Origin: Apoderus coryli
Taxonomy: Eukaryota; Arthropoda; Insecta; Coleoptera; Attelabidae
Direction: 5' to 3'
DNA: 64,000 nt
Assembly: GCA_911728435.2 (NCBI GenBank)
Contig: OU452209.1
Span: 13,746,869-13,810,868 of the forward strand
The translations under genes were made by a program, and so were the position numbers. Below are positions 50,681 through 61,099 of this stretch, piece after piece. The number at the start of each line of letters is the position of its first letter. The stretch's first letter is position 1. Below the pieces are notes generated by a model. The model was not told the origin of the DNA. It did not search any database and saw nothing but the letters and a program-made list of their open reading frames with translations.

Positions 50681-53235
50681 AGGGTGAATCAAAAATTTAT
50701 TTCCTATCGTCAAAAAAGCAATATTTTGAATAATTGTTTGATTTCTTTAGATTTCAAATCAAGATTTTTTTAAAAGTTAAACTATAAGCTCAAATTTATA
50801 TACAGGGTGAATCAAAAATGTATTTCTTTATTTTGTTAAGGTGAAATAGTATTGTTTTGAATAACTTTTTGATTTCTTTAGATTTCAAATCAAGATTTTT
50901 TTAAAAGTTAAACTATAAGCTCAAATTTATATACAGGGTGAATCAAAAATGTATTTCTTTATTTTGTTAAGGTGAAATAGTATTGTTTTGAATAACTTTT
51001 TGATTTCTTTAGATTTCAAATCAAGATTTTTTTAAAAGTTAAACTATAAGCTCAAATTTATATACAGGGTGAATCAAAAATGTATTTCTTTATTTTGTTA
51101 AGGTGAAATATTTTGAATAACTTTTTGATTTCTTTAGATTTCCAATCAAGATTTTTTGAAAGTTAAACTACAAGCTCAAATTTATATACAGGGTGAATCA
51201 AAAATGTATTTCTTTATTTTGTTAAGCTGAAATATTTTGAATAACTTTTTGATTTCTTTAGATTTCAAATCAAGATTTTTTGAAAGTTAAACTATAAGCT
51301 CAAATTTATATACAGGGTGAATCAAAAATGTATTTCTTTATTTTGTTAAGCTGAAATAGTATTGTTTTGAATAACTTTTTGATTTCTTTAGATTTCAAAT
51401 CAAGATTTTTTTAAAAGTTAAACTATAAGCTCAAATTTATATACAGGGTGAATCAAAAATGTATTTCCTATCGTCAAAAAAGCAATATTTTGAATAATTG
51501 TTTGATTTCTTTAGATTTCAAATCAAGATTTTTTTTAAAAGTTAAACTATAAGCTCAAATTTATATACAGGGTGAATCAAAAATGTATTTCTTTATTTTG
51601 TTAAGGTGAAATAGTATTGTTTTGAATAACTTTTTGATTTCTTTAGATTTCAAATCAAGATTTTTTTAAAAGTTAAACTATAAGCTCAAATTTATATACA
51701 GGGTGAATCAAAAATGTATTTCTTTATTTTGTTAAGGTGAAATAGTATTGTTTTGAATAACTTTTTGATTTCTTTAGATTTCAAATCAAGATTTTTTTAA
51801 AAGTTAAACTATAAGCTCAAATTTATATACAGGGTGAATCAAAAATGTATTTCTTTATTTTGTTAAGGCGAAATAGTAATATTTGGAATAATTTTTTGAT
51901 ATCTTTAGATTTCAAATCAAGATTTTTTGAAAGTTAAACTATAAGCTCAAATTTATATACAGGGTGAATCAAAAATGTATTTCTTTATTTTGTTAAGGTG
52001 AAATAGTATTGTTTTGAATAACTTTTTGATTTCTTTAGATTTCAAATCAAGATTTTTTTAAAAGTTAAACTATAAGCTCAAATTTATATACAGGGTGAAT
52101 CAAAAATGTATTTCTTTATTTTGTTAAGGCGAAATAGTAATATTTGGAATAATTTTTTGATATCTTTAGATTTCAAATCAAGATTTTTTGAAAGTTAAAC
52201 TATAAGCTCAAATTTATATACAGGGTGAATCAAAAATGTATTTCTTTATTTTGTTAAGGTGAAATAGTATTGTTTTGAATAACTTTTTGATTTCTTTAGA
52301 TTTCAAATCAAGATTTTTTTAAAAGTTAAACTATAAGCTCAAATGTATATACAGGGTGAATCAAAAATGTATTTCTTTATTTTGTTAAGGTGAAATATTT
52401 TGAATAATTTTTTGATTTCTTTAGATTTCAAATCAAGATTTTTTTAAAAGTTAAACTATAAGCTCAAATTTATATACAGGGTGAATCAAAAATGTATTTC
52501 TTTATTTTGTTAAGCTGAAATAGTATTGTTTTGAATAACTTTTTGATTTCTTTAGATTTCAAATCAAGATTTTTTTAAAAGTTAAACTATAAGCTCAAAT
52601 TTATATACAGGGTGAATCAAAAATGTATTTCTTTATTTTGTTAAGGCGAAATAGTAATACTTGGAATAATTTTTTGATATCTTTAGATTTCAAATCAAGA
52701 TTTTTTGAAAGTTAAACTATAAGCTCAAATTTATATACAGGGTGAATCAAAAATGTATTTCTTTATTTTGTTAAGCTGAAATAGTATTGTTTTGAATAAC
52801 TTTTTGATTTCTTTAGATTTCAAATCAAGATTTTTTTTAAAGTTAAACTATAAGCTCAAATGTATATACAGGGTGAATCAAAAATGTATTTCTTTATTTT
52901 GTTAAGGCGAAATAGTAATACTTGGAATAATTTTTTGATTTCTTTAGATTTAAAATCAAGATTTTTTGAAATTTAAACTATAAGCTCAAATTTATATACA
53001 GGGTGAATCAAAAATGTATTTCTTTATTTTGTTAAGGTGAAATATTTTGAATAACTTTTTGATTTCTTTAGATTTCAAATCAAGATTTTTTGAAAGTTAA
53101 ACTATAAGCTCAAATTTATATACAGGGTGAATCAAAAATGTATTTCTTTATTTTGTTAAGGTGAAATAGTAATATTTTGAATAATTTTTTGATTTCTTTG
53201 GGTTTCAATTCAAGATTTCTTTGAAAGTTAAACTA
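50681..53235 (+). repeat. Array A12, about 20 units, 261-bp dimers
   Basis: AAGGCGAAATAGTAAT marker units at 51,865 and 52,126 (261 apart) and at 52,643 and 52,904 (261 apart), each pair separated by a normal long type A unit. Also contains a CCTATCGTCAAAAAAGC unit near 51,470, a copy of the first leader unit inside the array. Confidence 0.95.
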
Positions 53236-53554
53236 TATGCTCCTAGAGGTTTTCTACGGGGTAACTCAAAAATGTTTCTATTTATTTTCAATAATAGATA
53301 GAAACATTTTCAGATTTTCAGCTCTGGCAATACTTTTTTTTAATTAATTTTTGAATTATTTTTTTTTGAAATTTTTTTTTTTTAATTTTTTTTTTTAAAT
53401 TTTTTTTTTTTAATTTTTTTTTAATAATAGAAACATTTTTTTCCTTGAAATTTTTTTTTTTTGATTTTTTTTTTGATTTTTTTTTGCCACCCTCAATGAC
53501 TTTTTTTATAGATAAAACTACCACACAACGACTGGGAAATCCCGAAGGGATTTC
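53236..53554 (+). repeat. Tail 12 with H1, shortest T-tract
   Basis: T-tract about 53,334-53,485. H1 at 53,536-53,554, loop GAA. Confidence 0.9.
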
Positions 53555-53970
53555 TTGTTAATATATAATAACGAGTGATCTTCGCGTTTCTTTCTAAAAT
53601 GAGGAAAAAAAGCACAAAGTTGTGTGCGAATAAACGCAAAGGAACGCCGGAGGCGTTCCAACAGTGTTTCCTATATGGCAACTTTATTTTTTGCATCACC
53701 CGATAGGCTATATATCAAAGCTGATTGAATGCATTAAAATTATGTATTCTATTAATATATTTAGATCTACAAAACCGAAATTAAAGTGCGAGAAGGAGGT
53801 GAATAACTTTTTCTACGAGGAAATTCAAGAAAACAACAGTACAAAACTGCAAAAAATGCTACTACTAAATCAATAAATTTACCTTTTTGCAGCATCCACA
53901 CATACTATAAAAGCATTTTGATTTATACTAGGCACTGTTCTAAACACGCGAGTGCACTTTTACGGTATGA
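53555..53970 (+). repeat. Right flank R12 with H2 (family d)
   Basis: GGAACGCC-GGA-GGCGTTCC at 53,641-53,659. Confidence 0.85.
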
Positions 53971-54540
53971 TACGGCCCTTTATTACATTTTTAATTGTAA
54001 ACTAAAAATGTTGGAAAATCTCCGAGACTTTGTACATCAATAACCTAGAAAAATTGCGAAAATCGCGGTTGCCACACTTTATTTGAACACTTTCATCATA
54101 AACATATTCCTCATAGTTTCACGCAATATATTTACACATGGAATATGATTAGATACTTAATTTTCCAACAAATTTAATTTACGCAACTCCCACAATAATA
54201 TAACAAATATTAAAACATTATTTTATGTAAAAAAACTAATAATTTATACTTATTTTTATTTTACTGCTATTCACATGAACTAAATCTGGCAGAGTAGTAA
54301 AATTTATTCCCACCAGAAAGGTTACAATTTCAATTAATAATGCAAAAAAGTTCAATGACCCGTGAAGTGGGAGGAGTTGAGTATGTGCAGACAGGCTACA
54401 ACCCAAACCAATCAATGACCTTTATTTAATATCTTATGCTTATGCAACCTCCAACACATCATTATGGTATTTACGGTTGCATAACCTCAGCGATAGGTGA
54501 CTTTATTTTCTTTAAAAGAGAAATTTTTAGCATAGGCTTT
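53971..54540 (+). repeat. Module W3 and leader L3
   Basis: Third W copy. Inverted repeat arms at 54,440-54,449 and 54,475-54,484. No gene seen. Confidence 0.8.
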
Positions 54541-57500
54541 AAATTTATATACAGGGTGAATCAAAAATGTATTTCTTTATTTTGTTATGGTCGAAAAAGT
54601 TATATTTTGAATAATTTTTTGATTTCTTTAGATTTCAAATTAAGTTTTCTGTGAAAGTTAAACTATAGGGTCAAATATATATACAGGGTGAATCACAAAT
54701 GTATTTCTTTATTTTGTTATGGTCAAAAAAGTTATATTTTGAATAATTTTTTGATTTCTTTAGATTTCAAATTAAGTTTTCTGTGAAAGTTAAACTATAG
54801 GGTCAAATATATATACAGGGTGAATCAAAAATGTATTTCTTTATTTTGTTATGGTCGAAAAAGTTATATTTTGAATAATTTTTTGATTTCTTTAGATTTC
54901 AAATTAAGTTTTCTGTGAAAGTTAAACTATAGGGTCAAATATATATACAGGGTGAATCACAAATGTATTTCTTTATTTTGTTATGGTCGAAAAAGTTATA
55001 TTTTGAATAATTTTTTGATTTCTTTAGATTTCAAATTAAGTTTTCTGTGAAAGTTAAACTATAGGGTCAAATATATATACAGGGTGAATCAAAAATGTAT
55101 TTCTTTATTTTGTTATGGTCGAAAAAGTTATATTTTGAATAATTTTTTGATTTCTTTAGATTTCAAATTAAGTTTTCTGTGAAAGTTAAACTATAGGGTC
55201 AAATATATATACAGGGTGAATCACAAATGTATTTCTTTATTTTGTTATGGTCAAAAAAGTTATATTTTGAATAATTTTTTGATTTCTTTAGATTTCAAAT
55301 TAAGTTTTCTGTGAAAGTTAAACTATAGGGTCAAATATATATACAGGGTGAATCAAAAATGTATTTCTTTATTTTGTTATGGTCGAAAAAGTTATATTTT
55401 GAATAATTTTTTGATTTCTTTAGATTTCAAATTAAGTTTTCTGTGAAAGTTAAACTATAGGGTCAAATATATATACAGGGTGAATCACAAATGTATTTCT
55501 TTATTTTGTTATGGTCAAAAAAGTTATATTTTGAATAATTTTTTGATTTCTTTAGATTTCAAATTAAGTTTTCTGTGAAAGTTAAACTATAGGGTCAAAT
55601 ATATATACAGGGTGAATCACAAATGTATTTCTTTATTTTGTTATGGTCAAAAAAGTTATATTTTGAATAATTTTTTGATTTCTTTAGATTTCAAATTAAG
55701 TTTTCTGTGAAAGTTAAACTATAGGGTCAAATATATATACAGGGTGAATCACAAATGTATTTCTTTATTTTGTTATGGTCAAAAAAGTTATATTTTGAAT
55801 AATTTTTTGATTTCTTTAGATTTCAAATTAAGTTTTCTGTGAAATTTAAACTATAGGGTCAAATATATATACAGGGTGAATCACAAATGTATTTCTTTAT
55901 TTTGTTATGGTCAAAAAAGTTATATTTTGAATAATTTTTTGATTTCTTTAGATTTCAAATTAAGTTTTCTGTGAAAGTTAAACTATAGGGTCAAATATAT
56001 ATACAGGGTGAATCAAAAATGTATTTCTTTATTTTGTTATGGTCGAAAAAGTTATATTTTGAATAATTTTTTGATTTCTTTAGATTTCAAATTAAGTTTT
56101 CTGTGAAAGTTAAACTATAGGGTCAAATATATATACAGGGTGAATCACAAATGTATTTCTTTATTTTGTTATGGTCAAAAAAGTTATATTTTGAATAATT
56201 TTTTGATTTCTTTAGATTTCAAATTAAGTTTTCTGTGAAAGTTAAACTATAGGGTCAAATATATATACAGGGTGAATCAAAAATGTATTTCTTTATTTTG
56301 TTATGGTCGAAAAAGTTATATTTTGAATAATTTTTTGATTTCTTTAGATTTCAAATTAAGTTTTCTGTGAAAGTTAAACTATAGGGTCAAATATATATAC
56401 AGGGTGAATCACAAATGTATTTCTTTATTTTGTTATGGTCGAAAAAGTTATATTTTGAATAATTTTTTGATTTCTTTAGATTTCAAATTAAGTTTTCTGT
56501 GAAAGTTAAACTATAGGGTCAAATATATATACAGGGTGAATCAAAAATGTATTTCTTTATTTTGTTATGGTCGAAAAAGTTATATTTTGAATAATTTTTT
56601 GATTTCTTTAGATTTCAAATTAAGTTTTCTGTGAAAGTTAAACTATAGGGTCAAATATATATACAGGGTGAATCACAAATGTATTTCTTTATTTTGTTAT
56701 GGTCAAAAAAGTTATATTTTGAATAATTTTTTGATTTCTTTAGATTTCAAATTAAGTTTTCTGTGAAAGTTAAACTATAGGGTCAAATATATATACAGGG
56801 TGAATCACAAATGTATTTCTTTATTTTGTTATGGTCAAAAAAGTTATATTTTGAATAATTTTTTGATTTCTTTAGATTTCAAATTAAGTTTTCTGTGAAA
56901 GTTAAACTATAGGGTCAAATATATATACAGGGTGAATCACAAATGTATTTCTTTATTTTGTTATGGTCAAAAAAGTTATATTTTGAATAATTTTTTGATT
57001 TCTTTAGATTTCAAATTAAGTTTTCTGTGAAAGTTAAACTATAGGGTCAAATATATATACAGGGTGAATCAAAAATGTATTTCTTTATTTTGTTATGGTC
57101 GAAAAAGTTATATTTTGAATAATTTTTTGATTTCTTTAGATTTCAAATTAAGTTTTCTGTGAAAGTTAAACTATAGGGTCAAATATATATACAGGGTGAA
57201 TCACAAATGTATTTCTTTATTTTGTTATGGTCAAAAAAGTTATATTTTGAATAATTTTTTGATTTCTTTAGATTTCAAATTAAGTTTTCTGTGAAAGTTA
57301 AACTATAGGGTCAAATATATATACAGGGTGAATCACAAATGTATTTCTTTATTTTGTTATGGTCAAAAAAGTTATATTTTGAATAATTTTTTGATTTCTT
57401 TAGATTTCAAATTAAGTTTTCTGTGAAAGTTAAACTATAGGGTCAAATATATATACAGGGTGAATCACAAATGTATTTCTTTATTTTGTTATTATCAAAA

Positions 57501-57670
57501 AAGTTATATTTTGAATAATTTTTTGATTTCTTTAGATTTCAAATTAAGTTTTCTGTGAAAGTTAAACTATAGGGTCAAATATATATACAGGGTGAATCAA
57601 AAATGTATTTCTTTATTTTGTTATGGTCGAAAAAGTTATATTTTGAATAATTTTTTGATTTCTTTAGATT
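54541..57670 (+). repeat. Array A13a, 24 type B units of 132 bp
   Basis: The longest homogeneous run in the window. Units differ at two diagnostic sites (AAAA/CACA after GGGTGAATC; GTCGAAAAAG/GTCAAAAAAG). Calling X=A+G, Y=C+A, Z=C+G, the order is XYXZXYXYYYYXYXZXYYYXYYYX. The block XYXZXY recurs 11 units (1,452 bp) later and XYYY repeats at the right end. Confidence 0.95.
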
Positions 57671-58217
57671 TCAAATCAAGATTTTTTGAAAGTTAAACTA
57701 TAAGCTCAAATTTATATACAGGGTGAATCAAAAATGTATTTCTTTATTTTGTTAAGGTGAAATAGTATTGTTTTGAATAACTTTTTGATTTCTTTAGATT
57801 TCAAATCAAGATTTCTTTGAAAGTTAAACTATAAGCTCAAATTTATATACAGGGTGAATCAAAAATGTATTTCTTTATTTTGTTAAGGTGAAATATTTTG
57901 AATAACTTTTTGATTTCTTTAGATTTCAAATCAAGATTTTTTGAAAGTTAAACTATAAGCTCAAATTTATATACAGGGTGAATCAAAAATATATTTCTTT
58001 ATTTTGTTAAGGTGAAATAGTATTGTTTTGAATAACTTTTTGATTTCTTTAGATTTCAAATCAAGATTTCTTTGAAAGTTAAACTATAAGCTCAAATTTA
58101 TATACAGGGTGAATCAAAAATGTATTTCTTTATTTTGTTAAGGTGAAATAGTAATATTTTGAATAATTTTTTGATTTCTTTGGGTTTCAATTCAAGATTT
58201 CTTTGAAAGTTAAACTA
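57671..58217 (+). repeat. Array A13b, type A units
   Basis: The last type B unit changes to type A in mid-unit near 57,675 (TTTCAAATTAAG becomes TTTCAAATCAAG), followed by about four type A units and the terminal unit. Confidence 0.95.
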
Positions 58218-58552
58218 TATGCTCCTAGAGGTTTTCTACGGGGTAACTCAAAAATGTTTCTATTTATTTTCAATAATAGATAGAAACATTTTCAGATTTT
58301 CAGCTCTGGCAATACTTTTTTTTAATTAATTTTTGAATTATTTTTTTTTGAAATTTTTTTTTTTGAAATTTTTTTTTTTTGAAATTTTTTTTTAAAAATT
58401 TTTTTTTTTAATTTTTTTTTAATAATAGAAACATTTTTTTCCTTGAAATTTTTTTTTTTTTGATTTTTTTTTTCATTTTTTTTGCCACCCTCAATGACTT
58501 TTTTTATAGATAAAACTACCACACAACGACTGGGAAATCCCGAAGGGATTTC
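58218..58552 (+). repeat. Tail 13 with H1; right end of the amplified block
   Basis: T-tract about 58,315-58,490. H1 at 58,534-58,552, loop GAA. Unlike tails 1-12, no R flank or H2 follows: the sequence becomes unrelated right after TTGT, which defines the element end. Confidence 0.9.
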
Positions 58553-59095
58553 TTGTCAACTAATATAAACTCTGATAGCCCTTATTCACTCTAATCTTGA
58601 ACGAAAACAGGATAAAGTTGGGCACGGATTTCTGACAATCAAAACAAGTGTAAAATATGCCATGTGTTTTAACATACAGTTAAATATTGAGAATAGGGGG
58701 TAGGCTACTTTTGGTGAGGCTCCTTTGAAGGGAAACATTTTTAAAATAGTTCCCAAATCGTCACATTTTTCATTAAAGTAAAGTCAGTAGAAAAGAAAAC
58801 AGATTTGTGTGCTATTCTTATGGAATCTACTCGATTAAACAACATACCAACTTACAATGCTTTGCTGCCAGAATGTCATTCAAATTATCTCTATCCTACA
58901 CCTCGTACTTATTATTCGCGCAATAGCTTAATTAAACTGAAACGTATTGAGACCCGACACACCTCCAGATGGTTAGTTAAATATAATCTTAATTTCTCCA
59001 AGTTTATTCTATTTTACCTTTGCTAAAATAATTTCGTTGTGGAAAAAAATCTATATTATTTATATGTCATTCCATTCAATTCTTCCAAAATGTGA
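58553..59095. other. Single-copy DNA with a possible small exon
   Basis: I see no match to the repeats elsewhere in the window. One + strand frame, ATG at 58,820 to TAA at 59,024-59,026 (68 codons), reads MESTRLNNIPTYNALLPECH and on through YLYPTPRTYY. It is less AT-rich than its surroundings, and a GTTAGT donor-like site lies near 58,972. I do not recognise the protein, and a chance frame remains likely. Confidence 0.25.
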
Positions 59096-59586
59096 CAACA
59101 ACCTAGAAAAATTGCGAAAATCGCGGTTGCCACACTTTATTTGAACACTTTCATCATAAACATATTCCATCATAGTTTCGTCAACAAATCCACACATTAC
59201 GCAATATATTTACACATGGAATATGATTAGATACTTAATTTTCCAACAAATTTAATTTACGCAACTCCCACAATAATATAACAAATATTAAAACATTATT
59301 TTATGTAAAAAAACTACTAATTTATACTTATTTTTATTTTACTGTTATTCACGTGAACTAAATCTGACAGAGTAGTGTGCACAAGTTGACATATTTTTTG
59401 ACATTAGAAAATTGATTCCCACCAGAAAGGTTACAATTTCAATAATAATACAAAAAAGTTCAATGAACCCGTTATATGTGCAGAGATATCATTGAGGTGG
59501 GAGAGAGTTGAGTTATGTGCAGACGGGCTACAATTTCAATAATTACAACCAATCAATGACCTTTAACTGATTAGATTTAATATCTT
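59096..59586 (+). repeat. Module W4, longest W copy
   Basis: Contains segments missing from W1-W3: a GTCAACAAATCCACACATTA stretch near 59,180, GTGCACAAGTTGACAT near 59,377 and TATGTGCAGAGATATCATTG near 59,475. It lacks the left arm and spacer of the L1/L3 inverted repeat. No gene seen. Confidence 0.8.
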
Positions 59587-60197
59587 ATTGCATAACCTCT
59601 TCTATGGAATAAGACACTTTTCGATGCTCTTTAATTTTGTCTAAAGTAAAAAATTTGATGTTTTTGATGAGTTTCAGTATATACAGGGGTGTTTTTTTAG
59701 GTGGTGTAGTTATACACAAAGTGATCCCAGTTCATTTTTGAATGTGTTATTGATTAATTATTGATTAACTATTTTTTCAGATTGCAATCGAAAAACTTTT
59801 AAATCTTTAGAAATTTTTAGCGTACACTTTAAATTTAAATATGGGGTGAGTCAAAAATGTATTTGTTTATTTTTTAAGGACAAAAAAGTAATATTTTGAG
59901 TAATGTTTTGATTTTTTTAGATTTCAATTCAAAATTTCTTTGAAGTGAAACTATAAGCTTCTAAAGGTTATCTACGGGGTAACTTAAAAATGTTTTGTTT
60001 AGGTTTTTAGAATGGTTTATGAAATTATTGCAAAGGGTGGCTCAAAAATGTTTCAAAAAAAATTTAGTTTGAAGATTTTTATATATTTTTTTAAGTTTCA
60101 CAGTATTTTCAGTTAGAATGGGATCATAAAATTTTTATACAGGGTGTATGTGTATTGTTCCCATTTAAAATTTCATCAGTTAGGTAGTTGGAACCTA

Positions 60198-60222
60198 TAT
60201 TATTATTATTATTATTATTATT
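60198..60222. repeat. (ATT)n microsatellite
   Basis: About eight ATT repeats immediately before the tRNA-like region of E14. Confidence 0.9.
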
Positions 60223-60225
60223 CTG

Positions 60226-60281
60226 TGGCGTCATTGATAGGGCGTTCGCTTCGCATTGGAAAGGTTAGGGGTTCGAATCCC
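60226..60281 (+). promoter_or_regulatory. tRNA-like internal Pol III promoter (A and B boxes)
   Basis: A-box-like TGGCGTCATTGATAGG (60,226-60,241) and a perfect B box GGTTCGAATCC (60,271-60,281), about 45 bp apart. A T33-like loop TTCGCAT gives an anticodon-position CGC (alanine-like), but the acceptor, anticodon and T stems do not pair fully. It is therefore tRNA-derived rather than a working tRNA gene. B-box consensus is established knowledge; activity is inference. Confidence 0.7.
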
Positions 60282-60296
60282 AGCTGTGGCAATACT

Positions 60297-60305
60297 TTTT
60301 TTTTT
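60297..60305 (+). terminator. T9 run, Pol III terminator-like
   Basis: Nine T residues 16 bp after the B box. The preceding GGCAATAC is kept before the T-run in all 13 amplified tails. Confidence 0.6.
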
Positions 60306-60494
60306 ATTGGCTTAATTCAAATTCAAAAATTAAAAAAAATTAATAGAAAAAAAATAAAAAAAAAATAATAAAAATTAATAAAAAAAATACAAAAAATTAA
60401 AAAAAATTAACAAACGATTTTTTTTATAACCCTCAATTACTTTTATCATAGATAAGACTACCACAAAACGACTGGGAAATCCCAAAGGGATTTC

Positions 60495-60664
60495 TTGTAA
60501 TAAATAAATATAAACAGAAGTGTCACCTATTTCAAAACATTTTGGTCGAATTATTCCCATCCACAATCAGTAGGTACCATTAAAAATTTTGTAACGTGTA
60601 AGTATTAAAAGTATATTTTTTACAAAAATAAAAAGAAACTAGGTAAGTACTTCTATTTCAAAAA
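60495..60664. other. Spacer between E14 and the UGT 3' end
   Basis: AT-rich, no gene or repeat recognised. It would hold the end of the minus-strand UGT 3' untranslated region. Confidence 0.5.
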
Positions 60665-60670
60665 TTTATT
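60665..60670 (-). promoter_or_regulatory. Candidate polyadenylation signal of the UGT gene
   Basis: AATAAA on the minus strand, 7 bases past the UGT stop codon. Very close to the stop, so a later site may be used. Confidence 0.4.
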
Positions 60671-60677
60671 AAATATT

Positions 60678-60963
60678 TCAGATACGTTTATATTTGGTTT
60701 GGCTATTATAATTATGCCTAATATTTCTTAAAATAATGAAAATTCTACATAAAATGAAATAAAATAAAACCAAAATACACAAAATAAATATGAGTACATC
60801 TAAGAGAAGATATTGATACCATTGGATGGCCGTCGTTCTCTTGCGTAAATGTGGAGCACCTTTGTGGCGTAGCACGTACTCAATCCACCAAATCGCTTTA
60901 TCAAGAGCATTGAATGGAACATCGTTAATTATCTTGTCCACATTCTGAATATTTGTGTGATAT
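60678..60963 (-). CDS. UDP-glycosyltransferase (GT1 family), last exon
   Basis: Encodes the C-terminal end of a UGT, an ER membrane enzyme that transfers sugar from a UDP-sugar to small lipophilic compounds; in insects this usually means detoxification or pigment and hormone conjugation. Seen: ALDKAIWWIEYVLRHKGAPH and WYQYLLLDV, typical of the family's C-terminal part, then one hydrophobic membrane segment of about 20-25 residues, a basic tail, and the ending KYKRI, which fits the KxKxx ER-retrieval motif. The exon starts after an acceptor (TTAACAG) at 60,964. Its first base completes the codon left by the donor at 62,671, giving NYQR-YHTNIQ without a gap. Stop TGA at 60,678-60,680. The matching exons, frame and intact tail argue for a working gene; the 5' exons are not recognised in this window. 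Confidence 0.9.
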
Positions 60964-61099
60964 CTGTTAATTGTAATACAAATTAAAAAAAAAATGGATA
61001 ATAGGTAAAATCGGACACTGCCCGAATGTTTTGTCCACAACGCGTTTTTGCGACATGATTGTCTATTGTGTCCCCCTGTCTTGAGTTACTTAAAGTGTG

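Larger units (their letters stand above)
59587..60494 (+). mobile_element. E14: unamplified composite element with a tRNA-like Pol III head
   Basis: In order: L1-type leader (CTTCTATGGAATAAGACAC); a 131-base segment absent from other copies (59,649-59,779); a single array unit (near 59,820-59,945) with atggggtgagtc; a tail start (CTTCTAAAGGTTATC); further acagggtgt and aagggtggctc motifs; an ATT microsatellite; a tRNA-like region; GGCAATAC-T9; an A/T-rich tract; and a hairpin GAAATCCC-AAA-GGGATTTC (60,476-60,494). The whole is the same element as the 13 amplified copies but with one array unit and an intact Pol III-type head. I infer a tRNA-derived SINE-like or Helitron-like non-autonomous element; no coding capacity is seen. 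Confidence 0.75.

Noticed and set aside
60221..60293. A functional tRNA-Ala gene.
   Set aside because: B box is perfect, but acceptor, anticodon and T stems do not pair properly and the A box is irregular; better explained as a tRNA-derived element head.
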